From assembly GCF_042849255.1 (NCBI RefSeq), contig NZ_AP026866.1:2604001-2668000 (forward strand): a DNA stretch of 64,000 bases. The letters are read 5' to 3'. Positions 32,152 through 41,107 of this stretch are shown piece after piece. Position numbers and translations under genes: made by a program. Below the pieces are notes generated by a model. That model did no database searches and was not told the origin of the DNA. It saw only the letters and a program-made list of their open reading frames with translations. Positions within the stretch are counted from its first letter, which is position 1. Each line of letters begins with the position of its first letter. The stretch comes from Oceaniferula spumae. Its GTDB lineage: Bacteria; Verrucomicrobiota; Verrucomicrobiia; Verrucomicrobiales; Akkermansiaceae.

Positions 32152-32754
32152 TCAGGCCTTGCGCTGCCACGCCATCAGCCATTCGCAGCCTACACGGCTT
32201 GGAAATGTCGCGTCCGGTTCTTTTTCCCAGAGTAGATCGAACTTGTCACTGAAGAGACTGCGCACTTCCTCGGCACTGGTTTCAAATGGCGGCCCCTCAC
32301 CGGGAGGCATCTCGGTATTCGTGAAAAAAACACCTACCAACAGGCCGTTTTCCTCCAGTAAATTCGACACCGCCTCGACATAGGCAGGGCGCTGTTCGGG
32401 CAAGATCGCACAGTAGCAAGTATGCTCCCAGATCGCTCCGTAACGTTTTTGTTTCGGCAGCTCCAGATCAAAGAGGTTCGCCTGAATGAACTCAAGCCCC
32501 TCTGCATCCTGATGAGCCAGTCGAGCCCCCTTCACGGCTGAATCTGCGATGTCCATGCCAGTGGCCGAGTAACCGGCATCGGCTATCGCCCGGGCGTCAT
32601 GGCCGAATCCGCAACCCGGCACCAGCACCTCGGCTCCAGTGGGGATGAGCTGCTTGGCAAATATTTCCAGCAAGGCAGGGGTATAGGTTCCTTTGTCCCA
32701 AGGAGTGTCTCCTTCGACATATCGTTGATTCCAGTCTGGCCCGATTGTTTCCAT
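32152..32754 (-). CDS. Thiopurine-methyltransferase-like SAM methyltransferase
   Basis: A 200-residue protein starting METIGPDWNQRYVEGDTPWDKG, the characteristic TPMT beginning (W...RY..G.TPWD.G). Motif I is VLVPGCGFGHDARAIADAGY, motif II ATGMDIADSAV. It ends with the conserved W-H-T-C-Y and ILPEQRPAYV. TPMT-family enzymes S-methylate thiols, selenium or halide. The natural substrate is unknown. The ATG at 32754 is preferred to one at 32829 that would precede the conserved start by 25 residues. Tail-to-tail with the CAP lipoprotein gene. Confidence 0.9.
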   Translation of the reverse strand: METIGPDWNQRYVEGDTPWDKGTYTPALLEIFAKQLIPTGAEVLVPGCGFGHDARAIADAGYSATGMDIADSAVKGARLAHQDAEGLEFIQANLFDLELPKQKRYGAIWEHTCYCAILPEQRPAYVEAVSNLLEENGLLVGVFFTNTEMPPGEGPPFETSAEEVRSLFSDKFDLLWEKEPDATFPSRVGCEWLMAWQRKA

Positions 32755-32800
32755 GCGCAGATTCAAAGGCAGACGACAAACTCGCGCCATGATAAAAATG

Positions 32801-32838
32801 AACGACGGGGCATGAACACACACACACACCCCGTCGTT
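32801..32838 (-). terminator. Hairpin after the stomatin-like gene
   Basis: AACGACGGGG at 32801-32810 and CCCCGTCGTT at 32829-32838 form a perfect 10-bp stem with a loop rich in CA repeats. It lies 38 bp past the stomatin stop on the minus strand; T-rich sequence follows in that direction. Confidence 0.65.
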
Positions 32839-32876
32839 GGAGGGCCAGTGCGAACACTGACCAAATTAGTAACGGC

Positions 32877-33797
32877 CTAGCTGGCCAGTTTTGTCTGATT
32901 TAATACCTTTCCTAAAGAAGCCACCGTTCCACCGATGTCAGCCAAGTTATTGGGGATGATCATGGTATTGGCTTCCTTGGCAAGATTACCGAATTCCTTC
33001 ACATACTGCTCGGCAATGCGCAGGTTCACGGCGTCGGCACCACCTGGCTCGTTGATGGCCATGGCGATCTGGCGCAAGCCCTCGGAGGTAGCGGTGGCCA
33101 GCAGGGTGATTTCCTGGGCCTTACCCTCCGCCTCGTTGATCTGGCGAAGTTTCTGGGCCTCGGATTCCTTGATGACCTGCTGCTTGTGACCTTCGGCGAC
33201 GTTGATGGCAGCCTCGCGTTCACCTTCTGAGAGGGCGATCTGGGAGCGGCGTTCACGCTCGGCTCGCATTTGCTTTTCAAGGGCGTCTTGCACCGATTTA
33301 GGAGGTGTGATGTTGGCAATTTCGTAACGCGTGATTTTCAGGCCCCAGGGATCGGATGCCCGGTCAAGGGCGTCGATGATGTTGGCGTTGATGGTATCGC
33401 GCTCCTCGAAGGTTTTATCGAGTTCAAGTTTACCAATTTCCGAACGCAGAGTGGTCTGAGCCAGCTGAGCCGAAGCAAAGTGGTAGTTCTCAATGCCGTA
33501 ACTGGCCTTTTTGGCATCCAGCACCTGCATGTAGAGCACACCATCGATCTCGATCGCAATGTTGTCCTTGGTAATGCACATCTGCGGCGGCACATCAATG
33601 GCGACCTCCTTGAGCGAGTGCTTGTAGGCGACCCGATCGATGAAAGGCAGAAGGATGTGGAAACCAGCACTGAGTGTGCGGCTGTATTTTCCCAGACGTT
33701 CGATGACAAATGCCTGGCGCTGCGGCACGATACGCGCCGTCTTGATGAGGGTGACTACGACGAGAATGACGAGTCCGATTGATACGATGTATTCCAT
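32877..33797 (-). CDS. SPFH/stomatin-like membrane protein (QmcA type)
   Basis: A 306-residue protein starting MEYIVSIGLVILVVVTLIK, a single N-terminal membrane helix. The SPFH/band-7 domain has IVPQRQAFVIERLGKYSRTLSAG (about 22-44) and continues with the conserved PFIDRV and SLKEVAIDVPPQMCITKDN. A long C-terminal coiled coil (about 190-260, many ERR, EGE, EAQK) drives oligomerisation. It forms large assemblies in functional membrane microdomains and pairs with NfeD. The nfeD gene is 19 bp upstream on the same strand. Confidence 0.94.
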   Translation of the reverse strand: MEYIVSIGLVILVVVTLIKTARIVPQRQAFVIERLGKYSRTLSAGFHILLPFIDRVAYKHSLKEVAIDVPPQMCITKDNIAIEIDGVLYMQVLDAKKASYGIENYHFASAQLAQTTLRSEIGKLELDKTFEERDTINANIIDALDRASDPWGLKITRYEIANITPPKSVQDALEKQMRAERERRSQIALSEGEREAAINVAEGHKQQVIKESEAQKLRQINEAEGKAQEITLLATATSEGLRQIAMAINEPGGADAVNLRIAEQYVKEFGNLAKEANTMIIPNNLADIGGTVASLGKVLNQTKLAS

Positions 33798-33816
33798 AGT
33801 TTTAGTAGGTTGTTGA

Positions 33817-34260
33817 TTAGTTGTTAGGTTTGACGATAAGCAGCAGGCCATCGCGACCGGTCACGATCGCATGACTGCCTGGCTCCAGGGATGTGTCACA
33901 GCGCGCACGCCATTCCGCCCCCTTGAGCTCTACTTTTCCAGTGTCCTCCCCGCCACCAATGGCGTGAACGACCCGGACTTTCTTACCGACAAATTCTTCT
34001 TCGACATCTCCTCCGTTCGTACTGCCTCCTACGAACCACGAGGTCACGTAGCGGCGCAGCACAAAGAGAAGGAGCAGCGAGGAAATGGCAAAGGTGCCAC
34101 ACTGCGCCGGCACGGAGTCGATCCAGCCGATCCACATTCCCGCCGCTACAATCCAGGCACCAACACCGAAAAAGACGATGACCACGCCTGGTGCGGTAAA
34201 TTCCAGCAGGATCAAAATAAGTCCTGCTATGAACCATAATGTTTTAGTGTCTAATTCCAT
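33817..34260 (-). CDS. NfeD-family membrane protein
   Basis: A 147-residue protein: three to four hydrophobic helices in the first ~75 residues (LWFIAGLILILLEFTAPGVV at about 8-27), then a soluble OB-fold (FVGKKVRVVHAIGGG to VKPNN). This is the short NfeD form without the ClpP-like protease domain. It works with the stomatin-like partner encoded downstream, the usual operon pairing, in membrane organisation or quality control. Confidence 0.93.
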   Translation of the reverse strand: MELDTKTLWFIAGLILILLEFTAPGVVIVFFGVGAWIVAAGMWIGWIDSVPAQCGTFAISSLLLLFVLRRYVTSWFVGGSTNGGDVEEEFVGKKVRVVHAIGGGEDTGKVELKGAEWRARCDTSLEPGSHAIVTGRDGLLLIVKPNN

Positions 34261-34450
34261 AAAGTGAGTTTTCTATGGCCGGATCATCCGTGATCTTAGG
34301 AAAACCCGCCATTATAATTCTAACGACTGTTTATAGCGGCAGCTGGCTACTGCGATCACGGCCAGCTCGACTTTACAGAGTCTTAACGAAACTTTGAACC
34401 TTCACCTTTGTTCCATGGGTGTCACTAAGATAAGATACCAGCCTTTCACT

Positions 34451-37400
34451 ATGAGATCATTTTTAGCATTCCTCCTCCTGACATCAGTCACTTCCGCAGG
34501 ACCTATTTCTTCATCATGGTTCACGGATTTCTCGGGACAATACGCACGGGTTTATCCCACCACGGCTGAAGAATCGGCAGGAGTCGCCCGCACCACTTGG
34601 GACCACCCCACTGGCAATGATCAGCTCGCTCCTACTTATGCCGGTGTCAGTGAAATTTCCACCACCGCTACCGATCTCTACATCCGCACTTCTGGGCTGG
34701 CTTTTCAAGTTATGGGACCGTGGTATTTAAACGAAGCGAAAACCAACCTCTTTCCCAACTATCCTGGCAACATCGCCCAGTCAGCACGTTTTCCGCTGAC
34801 GCCGGTGATCCAGGGCTTACCTAAAACTCTGACACCGGGCGGCGCGATCGGCTATTTTGTCGATGGTGTGGCGATGTTCGATTCCCGAGACGCCTTTTCC
34901 TACAGTCTGAACCTAGGACGTGACGCCGGTCCGGGCGATGTTCCGAACCGAGGCGATGGCATCTGGAACAGAGATGCTTATGTCAATGAATCCGTCACCT
35001 TTGATCCCGCCAACTCGCACTCAGCTGGTGAGACATTGCATTACCACGCGAACCCAGCGGCACTTCGTAATCTGTTAGGAGATTCCGTGGACTATGATCC
35101 GAGCACAAATACCTACACAGAGAATCCAAACGGCAAGCACTCGCCAATCCTTGCATGGACCTTTGATGGCCTTCCCCTCTACGGCCCTTACGGATATTCC
35201 GATCCGTTAGATTCAGCCAGTGGTGTGCGCCGGATGATCTCTGGCTATCAAATGCGCGACGGCTCTAATGGATCGACCAATCTCGCTGCCACCGGGCGCA
35301 CCACTCTCCCCACATGGATCACCCGCAATGAGAGCGCACGCAACAATCCTCTCACCATCCAACAATACGGTCCTGCCGTTAACGCCACTTACACGCTCGG
35401 CCGCTACCTCGAAGATTACGATTACAAAGGCGACCGCGGACTGACTCATGGTGTTGATTTCGATCTCAATGAATACAATGTGCGCTGGTGTGTGACGCCG
35501 GAGTTTCCAGCAGGGACATGGGCTTATTTTTCCTGTATTGCAGCAGATGGCACGCCCGTCTTTCCCTATAACATCAGTCGCTATTACTACGGCACTCCAT
35601 CGGGAGGAAATGTGAACAATCTGCCTGCGGAACGCACCATTATCTTCGAAGGCGGACCGGAAGCCAAGCAACAGTTAGAAACACCAGAAGTCTCTGGCGG
35701 GGATGTCACCATCACCTGGTCCGGTGCCGAGGGAGGAACTTACCGGATTGAGCATAGTGATGATTTGGAAAATTGGAAACTGCTCGATGATGAGAGTAAA
35801 AACGACGAGGGATCGTATGGATCGCTCACCGATGCTGGCCGGGCTGTGGAGCCACGTCAATTTTACCGCTCACAGCTGACTTCGATCGCTCCTTTTGACG
35901 ATGCAGGATTCGACTACGCCCAACCTCAGTTCGCCACCTTCTCCGCTACATTTTCTCCCCTACCACCACTTTCTGAGATCACGAGTGTAACTGTCGGCGG
36001 CCTCAGTGCGACCATTCTCGGATCTAACAATGGTAAACTGGAACTCTCCTTTGACGACGCATCACTCGCTCCGGCAAGTTACAATGCGGTCCTTACTTAC
36101 ACTCCATCTGGGGGTTCCTCCACGCAGCTGACATCCACCAATGCCTACACCATAGCACCGCCGCGTAACATTCTGCTTCTCATTCTGGACGACTGGGGAA
36201 TCGACTCCAGCCCAATAGATAACCAAGGCAATCTCAATGCCTCCCTTCCCTCAATGCCCAATCTTGAAACGCTCGCCGCGCGTGGTGTCCGATTCACCAA
36301 TGCCTATGCCCAACCAGTTTGTTCTCCCACTCGAGCCAGCATCATCACAGGTCGCTACGGAATTCGTAATGGAGTCGGCCACCCGACTTCTAACACCCTC
36401 GCTACCAGTGAAGTCACACTGCCTGAGGTTTTCACCGCGCAGTCATCCGGTTATAGTTTGGCATCGTTCGGGAAATGGCACCTTGGTGGAGGAAATGATG
36501 GCCCGTCGACTCTCGGCGGATGGCCGGAATTCCGTGGAATCCTCGGCGGCGGAGTAGGCAACTACTACAACTGGAGTAAAACAATCAACGGCACGACCAC
36601 CGCAGGGAACACCACTTACACCACCACCGACCAGGTGAATGACGCCGTCAATTTTATCAATGCCCAAGGTAGCACACCGTGGTTTGTCTGGATCGGATTC
36701 AATGCTCCCCATACGCCCTTTCACAACCCACCGGCGCACTTGAAAAGCAGCCCGGATTACCCTGTCGATGCCAACAATGAGATCACGGGCGTGGCAAACC
36801 GACGACCTGCCTACAATGCCGCGCTGCAAGCCCTCGATACCGAAATCGGACGACTGCTCGAATCGGTCGACCTCTCTAACACCAACATCATTCTCATCGG
36901 TGACAACGGCACCCCCGGCCAAGTGATACAATCCCCATTTTCTAACGGACACGCCAAGGACACGCTCTACCAAGGAGGCATTCACGTTCCTTTAGTGATC
37001 GCCGGGCCGGATGTAGAGATTTGCGGCACCAGCAAGAAACAAGTCCACTGCGTCGATCTTTTCTCCACCATTCTCGACCTCGCCAGACTAACAGAGCCTA
37101 GCGGCGTCGATCTCGATTCCCAGAGTCTCCTCCCCATTCTCAAGGGCCGCGATGTAGCCAGCAGGGCAGTCGTTTCAGAGCGGTTCAACAGTGGCAGTGC
37201 TGGCGACGGAAGATCCATCATCCTCGCAGAATACCCGGACTACAAACTCATAGCCTTCGGCGATCCCACCGATGGAAACGATGCCACCACTTACGAGATG
37301 TATCAGATTTCCAGCGACACCGATGAGCAAACTCCACTGGCCGTTCCCCCCGTCTCCACCGATCTGCATTACGCCGCCTACATGGCACTCATCGCCAAGG

Positions 37401-37714
37401 ATCTGGCAATCGGCCCGCCACCCGGCGCTGGAACAGTGCTCTATCTGGAACTTCCCACCACCGGAGGACCATCAGGTGCTCCGCCAAATCCAGCCAGCTC
37501 TCCGGATACGATCACGGTCAATGGCACCACAGCCACGTTCGTTGCCCGATTCAATCAATCCGATGTTTATGATCAATACTGGGTCAAATGCACCGTGCCT
37601 GCGAGCCTGCAAGCACCATACACCACAGCCACCATCACATTTCCTAACAATCCTAACACCGGAGACACCCGTGTTTTCACAATCGACGGCACCAAGATCT
37701 TCACCGCTCCTTGA
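34451..37714 (+). CDS. YHYH-domain protein fused to a sulfatase
   Basis: A 1087-residue exported protein. Signal peptide: MRSFLAFLLLTSVTSAG. Residues ~40-370 hold a YHYH domain: ETLHYHANPAALRNLLGD (HYH at about 197-199), then AWTFDGLPLYGPYGY. Residues ~400-560 are beta-sandwich-like. The sulfatase module is ~565-910: NILLLILDDWGIDS (metal Asp pair) and the formylglycine motif CSPTRASIITGRYG with Cys624, then SFGKWHLGGG and IGDNGTPG. A C-terminal domain follows. It needs a formylglycine-generating enzyme, which is not in the window. It is 27 bp upstream of the MbnP-MbnH fusion, likely one operon. YHYH proteins often sit with MbnP/MbnH genes. Confidence 0.88.
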   Translation: MRSFLAFLLLTSVTSAGPISSSWFTDFSGQYARVYPTTAEESAGVARTTWDHPTGNDQLAPTYAGVSEISTTATDLYIRTSGLAFQVMGPWYLNEAKTNLFPNYPGNIAQSARFPLTPVIQGLPKTLTPGGAIGYFVDGVAMFDSRDAFSYSLNLGRDAGPGDVPNRGDGIWNRDAYVNESVTFDPANSHSAGETLHYHANPAALRNLLGDSVDYDPSTNTYTENPNGKHSPILAWTFDGLPLYGPYGYSDPLDSASGVRRMISGYQMRDGSNGSTNLAATGRTTLPTWITRNESARNNPLTIQQYGPAVNATYTLGRYLEDYDYKGDRGLTHGVDFDLNEYNVRWCVTPEFPAGTWAYFSCIAADGTPVFPYNISRYYYGTPSGGNVNNLPAERTIIFEGGPEAKQQLETPEVSGGDVTITWSGAEGGTYRIEHSDDLENWKLLDDESKNDEGSYGSLTDAGRAVEPRQFYRSQLTSIAPFDDAGFDYAQPQFATFSATFSPLPPLSEITSVTVGGLSATILGSNNGKLELSFDDASLAPASYNAVLTYTPSGGSSTQLTSTNAYTIAPPRNILLLILDDWGIDSSPIDNQGNLNASLPSMPNLETLAARGVRFTNAYAQPVCSPTRASIITGRYGIRNGVGHPTSNTLATSEVTLPEVFTAQSSGYSLASFGKWHLGGGNDGPSTLGGWPEFRGILGGGVGNYYNWSKTINGTTTAGNTTYTTTDQVNDAVNFINAQGSTPWFVWIGFNAPHTPFHNPPAHLKSSPDYPVDANNEITGVANRRPAYNAALQALDTEIGRLLESVDLSNTNIILIGDNGTPGQVIQSPFSNGHAKDTLYQGGIHVPLVIAGPDVEICGTSKKQVHCVDLFSTILDLARLTEPSGVDLDSQSLLPILKGRDVASRAVVSERFNSGSAGDGRSIILAEYPDYKLIAFGDPTDGNDATTYEMYQISSDTDEQTPLAVPPVSTDLHYAAYMALIAKDLAIGPPPGAGTVLYLELPTTGGPSGAPPNPASSPDTITVNGTTATFVARFNQSDVYDQYWVKCTVPASLQAPYTTATITFPNNPNTGDTRVFTIDGTKIFTAP

Positions 37715-37741
37715 ACTTGAGCTAAGATCCATTCCATCAGC

Positions 37742-39457
37742 ATGTTGAAAATTGCCCAAGCGTTCTTGCTAGCTACCCAAACTGTTTGGGTTCAGGCAGC
37801 CGCTCTGCACCTCGATTTCCATCACGAAATCGAAGGCCGAAAGCTGATGGCTGACTCTCTCCGCTACCAAAACTCTAGCAGCGAAACCTTCGCCGTCACC
37901 CGACTCGCCTGGCTGGCCACCGACTTCTCAGTAACCACTGCCAGCGGAGAAATCATCCCAGTTCAAAACTCCACCGCCTTTATCCCCACCCAAGGCAGCA
38001 CCATCACGCTACCGAAGCTCCCTGCGGGGAAAATCACCGCCGTCTCCTTCCACATCGGCCCTGACCAGAAAGCCAACCACTCTGACCCAGCCAGCTACAA
38101 AGCCAACCACCCGCTGAACCCCAACGTCAACAAACTCCATTGGGACTGGCAGGGAGGCTACATCTTTCTCGCCCTCGAAGGCCACTGGCGCGCTGATGAC
38201 AAATCACTCCCCGGCGGATACGCCTACCATTTCGCGCGCGATCCTAACCGGACCAAAATCACCCTCCCTATCGATCTCGATCTGCAAACGGAATCCCGCG
38301 TCGGTATCGCGCTGGACCCACAGAAACTTCTTACCGGTCTCTCCTTTGCCAAAAACGGCAACACCACCCACTCCGCCGAGGGGGACGCAGTTGCGACTCA
38401 ATTAAAAACCAATCTCCAGACCGCATTCCGCATCACCGATGTTAGACAAGGAGGCATTCCCATGCCACCCAACCCACCAGATCCGATCGACCTTCCAGCC
38501 AACCCCCAAGGCTACCCCATCACCATCCCCAAGCACATCCCACTGCCACCACTCCCCAGTGATAATCCGATTTTGCGCAGCCGCGTCTCCCTAGGTGAAA
38601 AACTGTTCAACGATCCCAAACTCTCACGCACCAACGCCATCTCCTGCGCTTCCTGCCATCAAGGAAGCACCCTAACAGACTCACGCCAATTCAGCCCGGG
38701 CGTCGATGGAAAAAACGGCCCACGCCACGCCATGCCGCTGTTCAATCTCGCATGGAAAGACACCTTTTTCTGGGACGGCCGTGCGTCGTCTCTGCGAGCC
38801 CAAGCACTCATCCCCATCGAGGATCACTTGGAAATGGCTGAGTCACTGGATAAGGTCGTGGTCAAGCTGAAGTCGGACCCCAGCTACCCGCCGCTGTTTG
38901 CCGCCGCTTTTGGATCAGGAAAAATCAGCGCAGAAAACATTGGCCTTGCCATAGAAAACTTTCTCCTAACAAGGCTCAGCCTGCACTCGAAACTCGATCA
39001 ATCCGTGAAAGGAAAAGCCACTCTTACCGCAGAAGAGCAACGCGGATTCGAACTGTTTTTCACCGAGTCCGAACCGCGTTTGGGAAAGAGGGGTGCCGAT
39101 TGTTTTCACTGCCACGGCGGTGCCCTGTTCACTGATCACTCGTTCCACAACAACGGACTCACGCCCACGGAAGATTTAGGCCTCGAAACGACCACCGGCA
39201 AGGAAAGCGATCGATACAAATTCAGCACCCCGAGCCTACGCAACATCGCCCTAACAGCTCCCTACATGCACGACGGAAGATTCAAGACTCTCGAGGAAGT
39301 CATCGATCACTATAACGCCCCACCCACCTTATCGCCCACCCTCGATCCCAACCTCGCCAAGCACCCCCAAGGCCTTGGCCTCAGCGACAGCGAAAAAGCC
39401 GATCTCATCGCATTTCTCAAAACGCTGACGGATCCTGATTTTGTCGGAAAAGAATAA
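37742..39457 (+). CDS. MbnP-like / MbnH-like di-haem peroxidase fusion
   Basis: A 571-residue exported protein. Signal peptide ~1-20. Residues ~22-235 match MbnP-family copper-associated proteins: LHLDFHHEIEGR, LRYQNSS, WLATDFSVT, and HPLNPNVNKLHWDWQGGYIF (about 123-142). Residues ~255-565 are a MauG/cytochrome c peroxidase-type di-haem domain with CASCH (302-306) and CFHCH (454-458) haem sites, PLFNLAWKDTFFWDGRA, and PSLRNIALTAPYMHDG. In methanobactin systems MbnH oxidises a Trp of separate MbnP; here both lie in one chain. Trp134 and Trp136 are candidates. No methanobactin precursor was seen. Confidence 0.88.
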   Translation: MLKIAQAFLLATQTVWVQAAALHLDFHHEIEGRKLMADSLRYQNSSSETFAVTRLAWLATDFSVTTASGEIIPVQNSTAFIPTQGSTITLPKLPAGKITAVSFHIGPDQKANHSDPASYKANHPLNPNVNKLHWDWQGGYIFLALEGHWRADDKSLPGGYAYHFARDPNRTKITLPIDLDLQTESRVGIALDPQKLLTGLSFAKNGNTTHSAEGDAVATQLKTNLQTAFRITDVRQGGIPMPPNPPDPIDLPANPQGYPITIPKHIPLPPLPSDNPILRSRVSLGEKLFNDPKLSRTNAISCASCHQGSTLTDSRQFSPGVDGKNGPRHAMPLFNLAWKDTFFWDGRASSLRAQALIPIEDHLEMAESLDKVVVKLKSDPSYPPLFAAAFGSGKISAENIGLAIENFLLTRLSLHSKLDQSVKGKATLTAEEQRGFELFFTESEPRLGKRGADCFHCHGGALFTDHSFHNNGLTPTEDLGLETTTGKESDRYKFSTPSLRNIALTAPYMHDGRFKTLEEVIDHYNAPPTLSPTLDPNLAKHPQGLGLSDSEKADLIAFLKTLTDPDFVGKE

Positions 39458-39490
39458 GCCTTAAACGGGGACGTCGCTAGCTCTCCCAAC

Positions 39491-39527
39491 AAAAAAAGCC
39501 TGCCCACATTTCTGTGAACAGGCATTG
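39491..39527 (-). terminator. Terminator of the PEP-CTERM gene 39561-40196
   Basis: On the minus strand GCCTG...CAGGC pairs with an inner TTCACAGAAATGTGGG region and is followed by a seven-T run (plus strand A-run at 39491-39497). It also faces the end of the MbnP-MbnH gene. Confidence 0.75.
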
Positions 39528-39560
39528 AAAAATTCAGGTGATCAGAAGACCTGACAGTAT

Positions 39561-40196
39561 CTAGCGACGACGGCGGATCAGGAGAGCCAAGCCACCAAGA
39601 CCAAGAAGAGCTGTGGAGGAGGGCTCTGGGACAGCTAAGCGAAGCTCGGCACCGCCTGTTACGTCATTATTTCCACTGTTTGGAGCTTCATCGAATTCGA
39701 TGTAAAAATAACGCCCGTCGATGGGAGTGGCCAGTTTGTAATCGGTGAAGATATCGCTGGCAGTGGTAAAGTTGAGACTCACGGTAGCATCGGCAGGTCC
39801 GGCCGGTGTGTTCAGTGAGGTGAATGGAGTGGTAGTACTGGCCCATATACGAGCGGTCGTATTTTTGTCCCGGTTTTGGTTCGTATTGAATTGTCTTTGG
39901 GCATAGACCAAGTTGGTGATGGTATAGCTTTTATCGAGTTCAAATTCCAGACGTGGTCCGTTCGGGGCTGTGCCGTTTGCTGCCGCCCATGAACGCCCTT
40001 CATCTGCTCCACTCCCCGGATCGCCACCAATTGCAATCGTCTGATCGAAAAGTTTGTCGACGGTGAAATTCGGATTAACGCCAGGGCTGCCGGTGACGCT
40101 CGTATAGAGAGAACCATCGGGAGAAATGATGATTGTGGCGTTTGCTGTTGCCGCAGCGATTCCGAATAGAACAAGGGAAACCAGTGATTTTTTCAT
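39561..40196 (-). CDS. PEP-CTERM sorting-domain protein
   Basis: A 211-residue protein. Signal peptide MKKSLVSLVLFGIAAATANA. The middle contains a discoidin/galactose-binding-like pattern (LEFELDKSYTITNLVYAQRQ, about 88-107) and ends in VPEPSSTALLGLGG, a hydrophobic helix and RRRR. Expected to be surface-anchored by exosortase. It sits next to a second PEP-CTERM gene (40302-41024) on the same strand, 105 bp apart, near the PL8 lyase. Possibly a glycan-binding surface protein. Confidence 0.88.
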   Translation of the reverse strand: MKKSLVSLVLFGIAAATANATIIISPDGSLYTSVTGSPGVNPNFTVDKLFDQTIAIGGDPGSGADEGRSWAAANGTAPNGPRLEFELDKSYTITNLVYAQRQFNTNQNRDKNTTARIWASTTTPFTSLNTPAGPADATVSLNFTTASDIFTDYKLATPIDGRYFYIEFDEAPNSGNNDVTGGAELRLAVPEPSSTALLGLGGLALLIRRRR

Positions 40197-40301
40197 AGTG
40201 GGATTGTGTGAAGCTTTGAGTTACAAAATAATTGACCGAGAAACACTTACAAGTGGAATATGTGATTTATGCCTATGGCTGTCCACATATGGAATTCGCT
40301 C

Positions 40302-41024
40302 TTAACGACGGCGGCGAAGCAAGAGTGCGAGTCCACCTAGGCCTAGGAGGGCTGTAGAGGATGGCTCTGGAATGGTGGTGGTATTGAAGATCTGCACTTC
40401 GTCGATGCCAGCATCGATGAATCTGTTATCCGCGCCGACTCGTCCGGCAATCCGGATGTCGTTCAGGGTGAATGCGGCTGCACCGGTATAGGTGGATGTC
40501 CCTTGGACAGTACCATCAACACTGTAGGTAAAGAGGGCATCTGCACCAGAGGTAGCTCCCGTCAATAAAAGCTCGTGCCAATTTCCGTCCTGTAATCCGT
40601 TGGTTGTCCCACTTATCGATGCGTCGCCGAATAAAGCAATCGTGCCACTGGCACCGGACCTTTCTAAGAAGTGCGCACCTCCGTTACTGTCAGTGAATGC
40701 GAGAAAGTCATCAAAGTTGGTGCCCCCCGAGGCGGCATCATTGACATAGAGTCGGATGGCGAAACTTCCAAGCACGATGGCGTCACCAGAGACATTCACA
40801 TTGACCGCATCAGAGCCTGCCACATTACCTCCGTCGAAGTCGGCATACGAACCAGACTGCCCGCCTGCGGTGATGGTGGGAGTGCCCTGTACCGTGGCGA
40901 CAGCTGCACCCGTACCAGAGTTTGCTGTTGAGTTTACATCGAAGGTGTAATGGTAAAGCAAAGCAGCTTGTGTCGATGTAGCCAGTACGACGGTGGCGGT
41001 TAGAAGTGGAAGTGCTGTTTTCAT
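40302..41024 (-). CDS. PEP-CTERM protein with LamG-like domain
   Basis: A 240-residue protein. Signal peptide: first ~20 residues ending TQA-A. Residues ~22-215 look like a concanavalin/LamG sandwich (LLYHYTFDVNSTANSG; GNWHELLLTGATSGADALFT; NDIRIAGRVGADNRFIDAGI with the acidic DEVQIF). The C-terminal IPEPSSTALLGLGGLALLLR plus RRR is the sorting tail. LamG modules bind glycans, matching the neighbouring chondroitinase-type lyase (84 bp upstream on the same strand). Confidence 0.88.
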   Translation of the reverse strand: MKTALPLLTATVVLATSTQAALLYHYTFDVNSTANSGTGAAVATVQGTPTITAGGQSGSYADFDGGNVAGSDAVNVNVSGDAIVLGSFAIRLYVNDAASGGTNFDDFLAFTDSNGGAHFLERSGASGTIALFGDASISGTTNGLQDGNWHELLLTGATSGADALFTYSVDGTVQGTSTYTGAAAFTLNDIRIAGRVGADNRFIDAGIDEVQIFNTTTIPEPSSTALLGLGGLALLLRRRR

Positions 41025-41107
41025 GTCTCTATAGAAGAAAGGTTTAGTATCTCGTAAAAAAATATGAACATGTCGATGGTCTGTCCATCACAATAAAATT
41101 CATCGGT

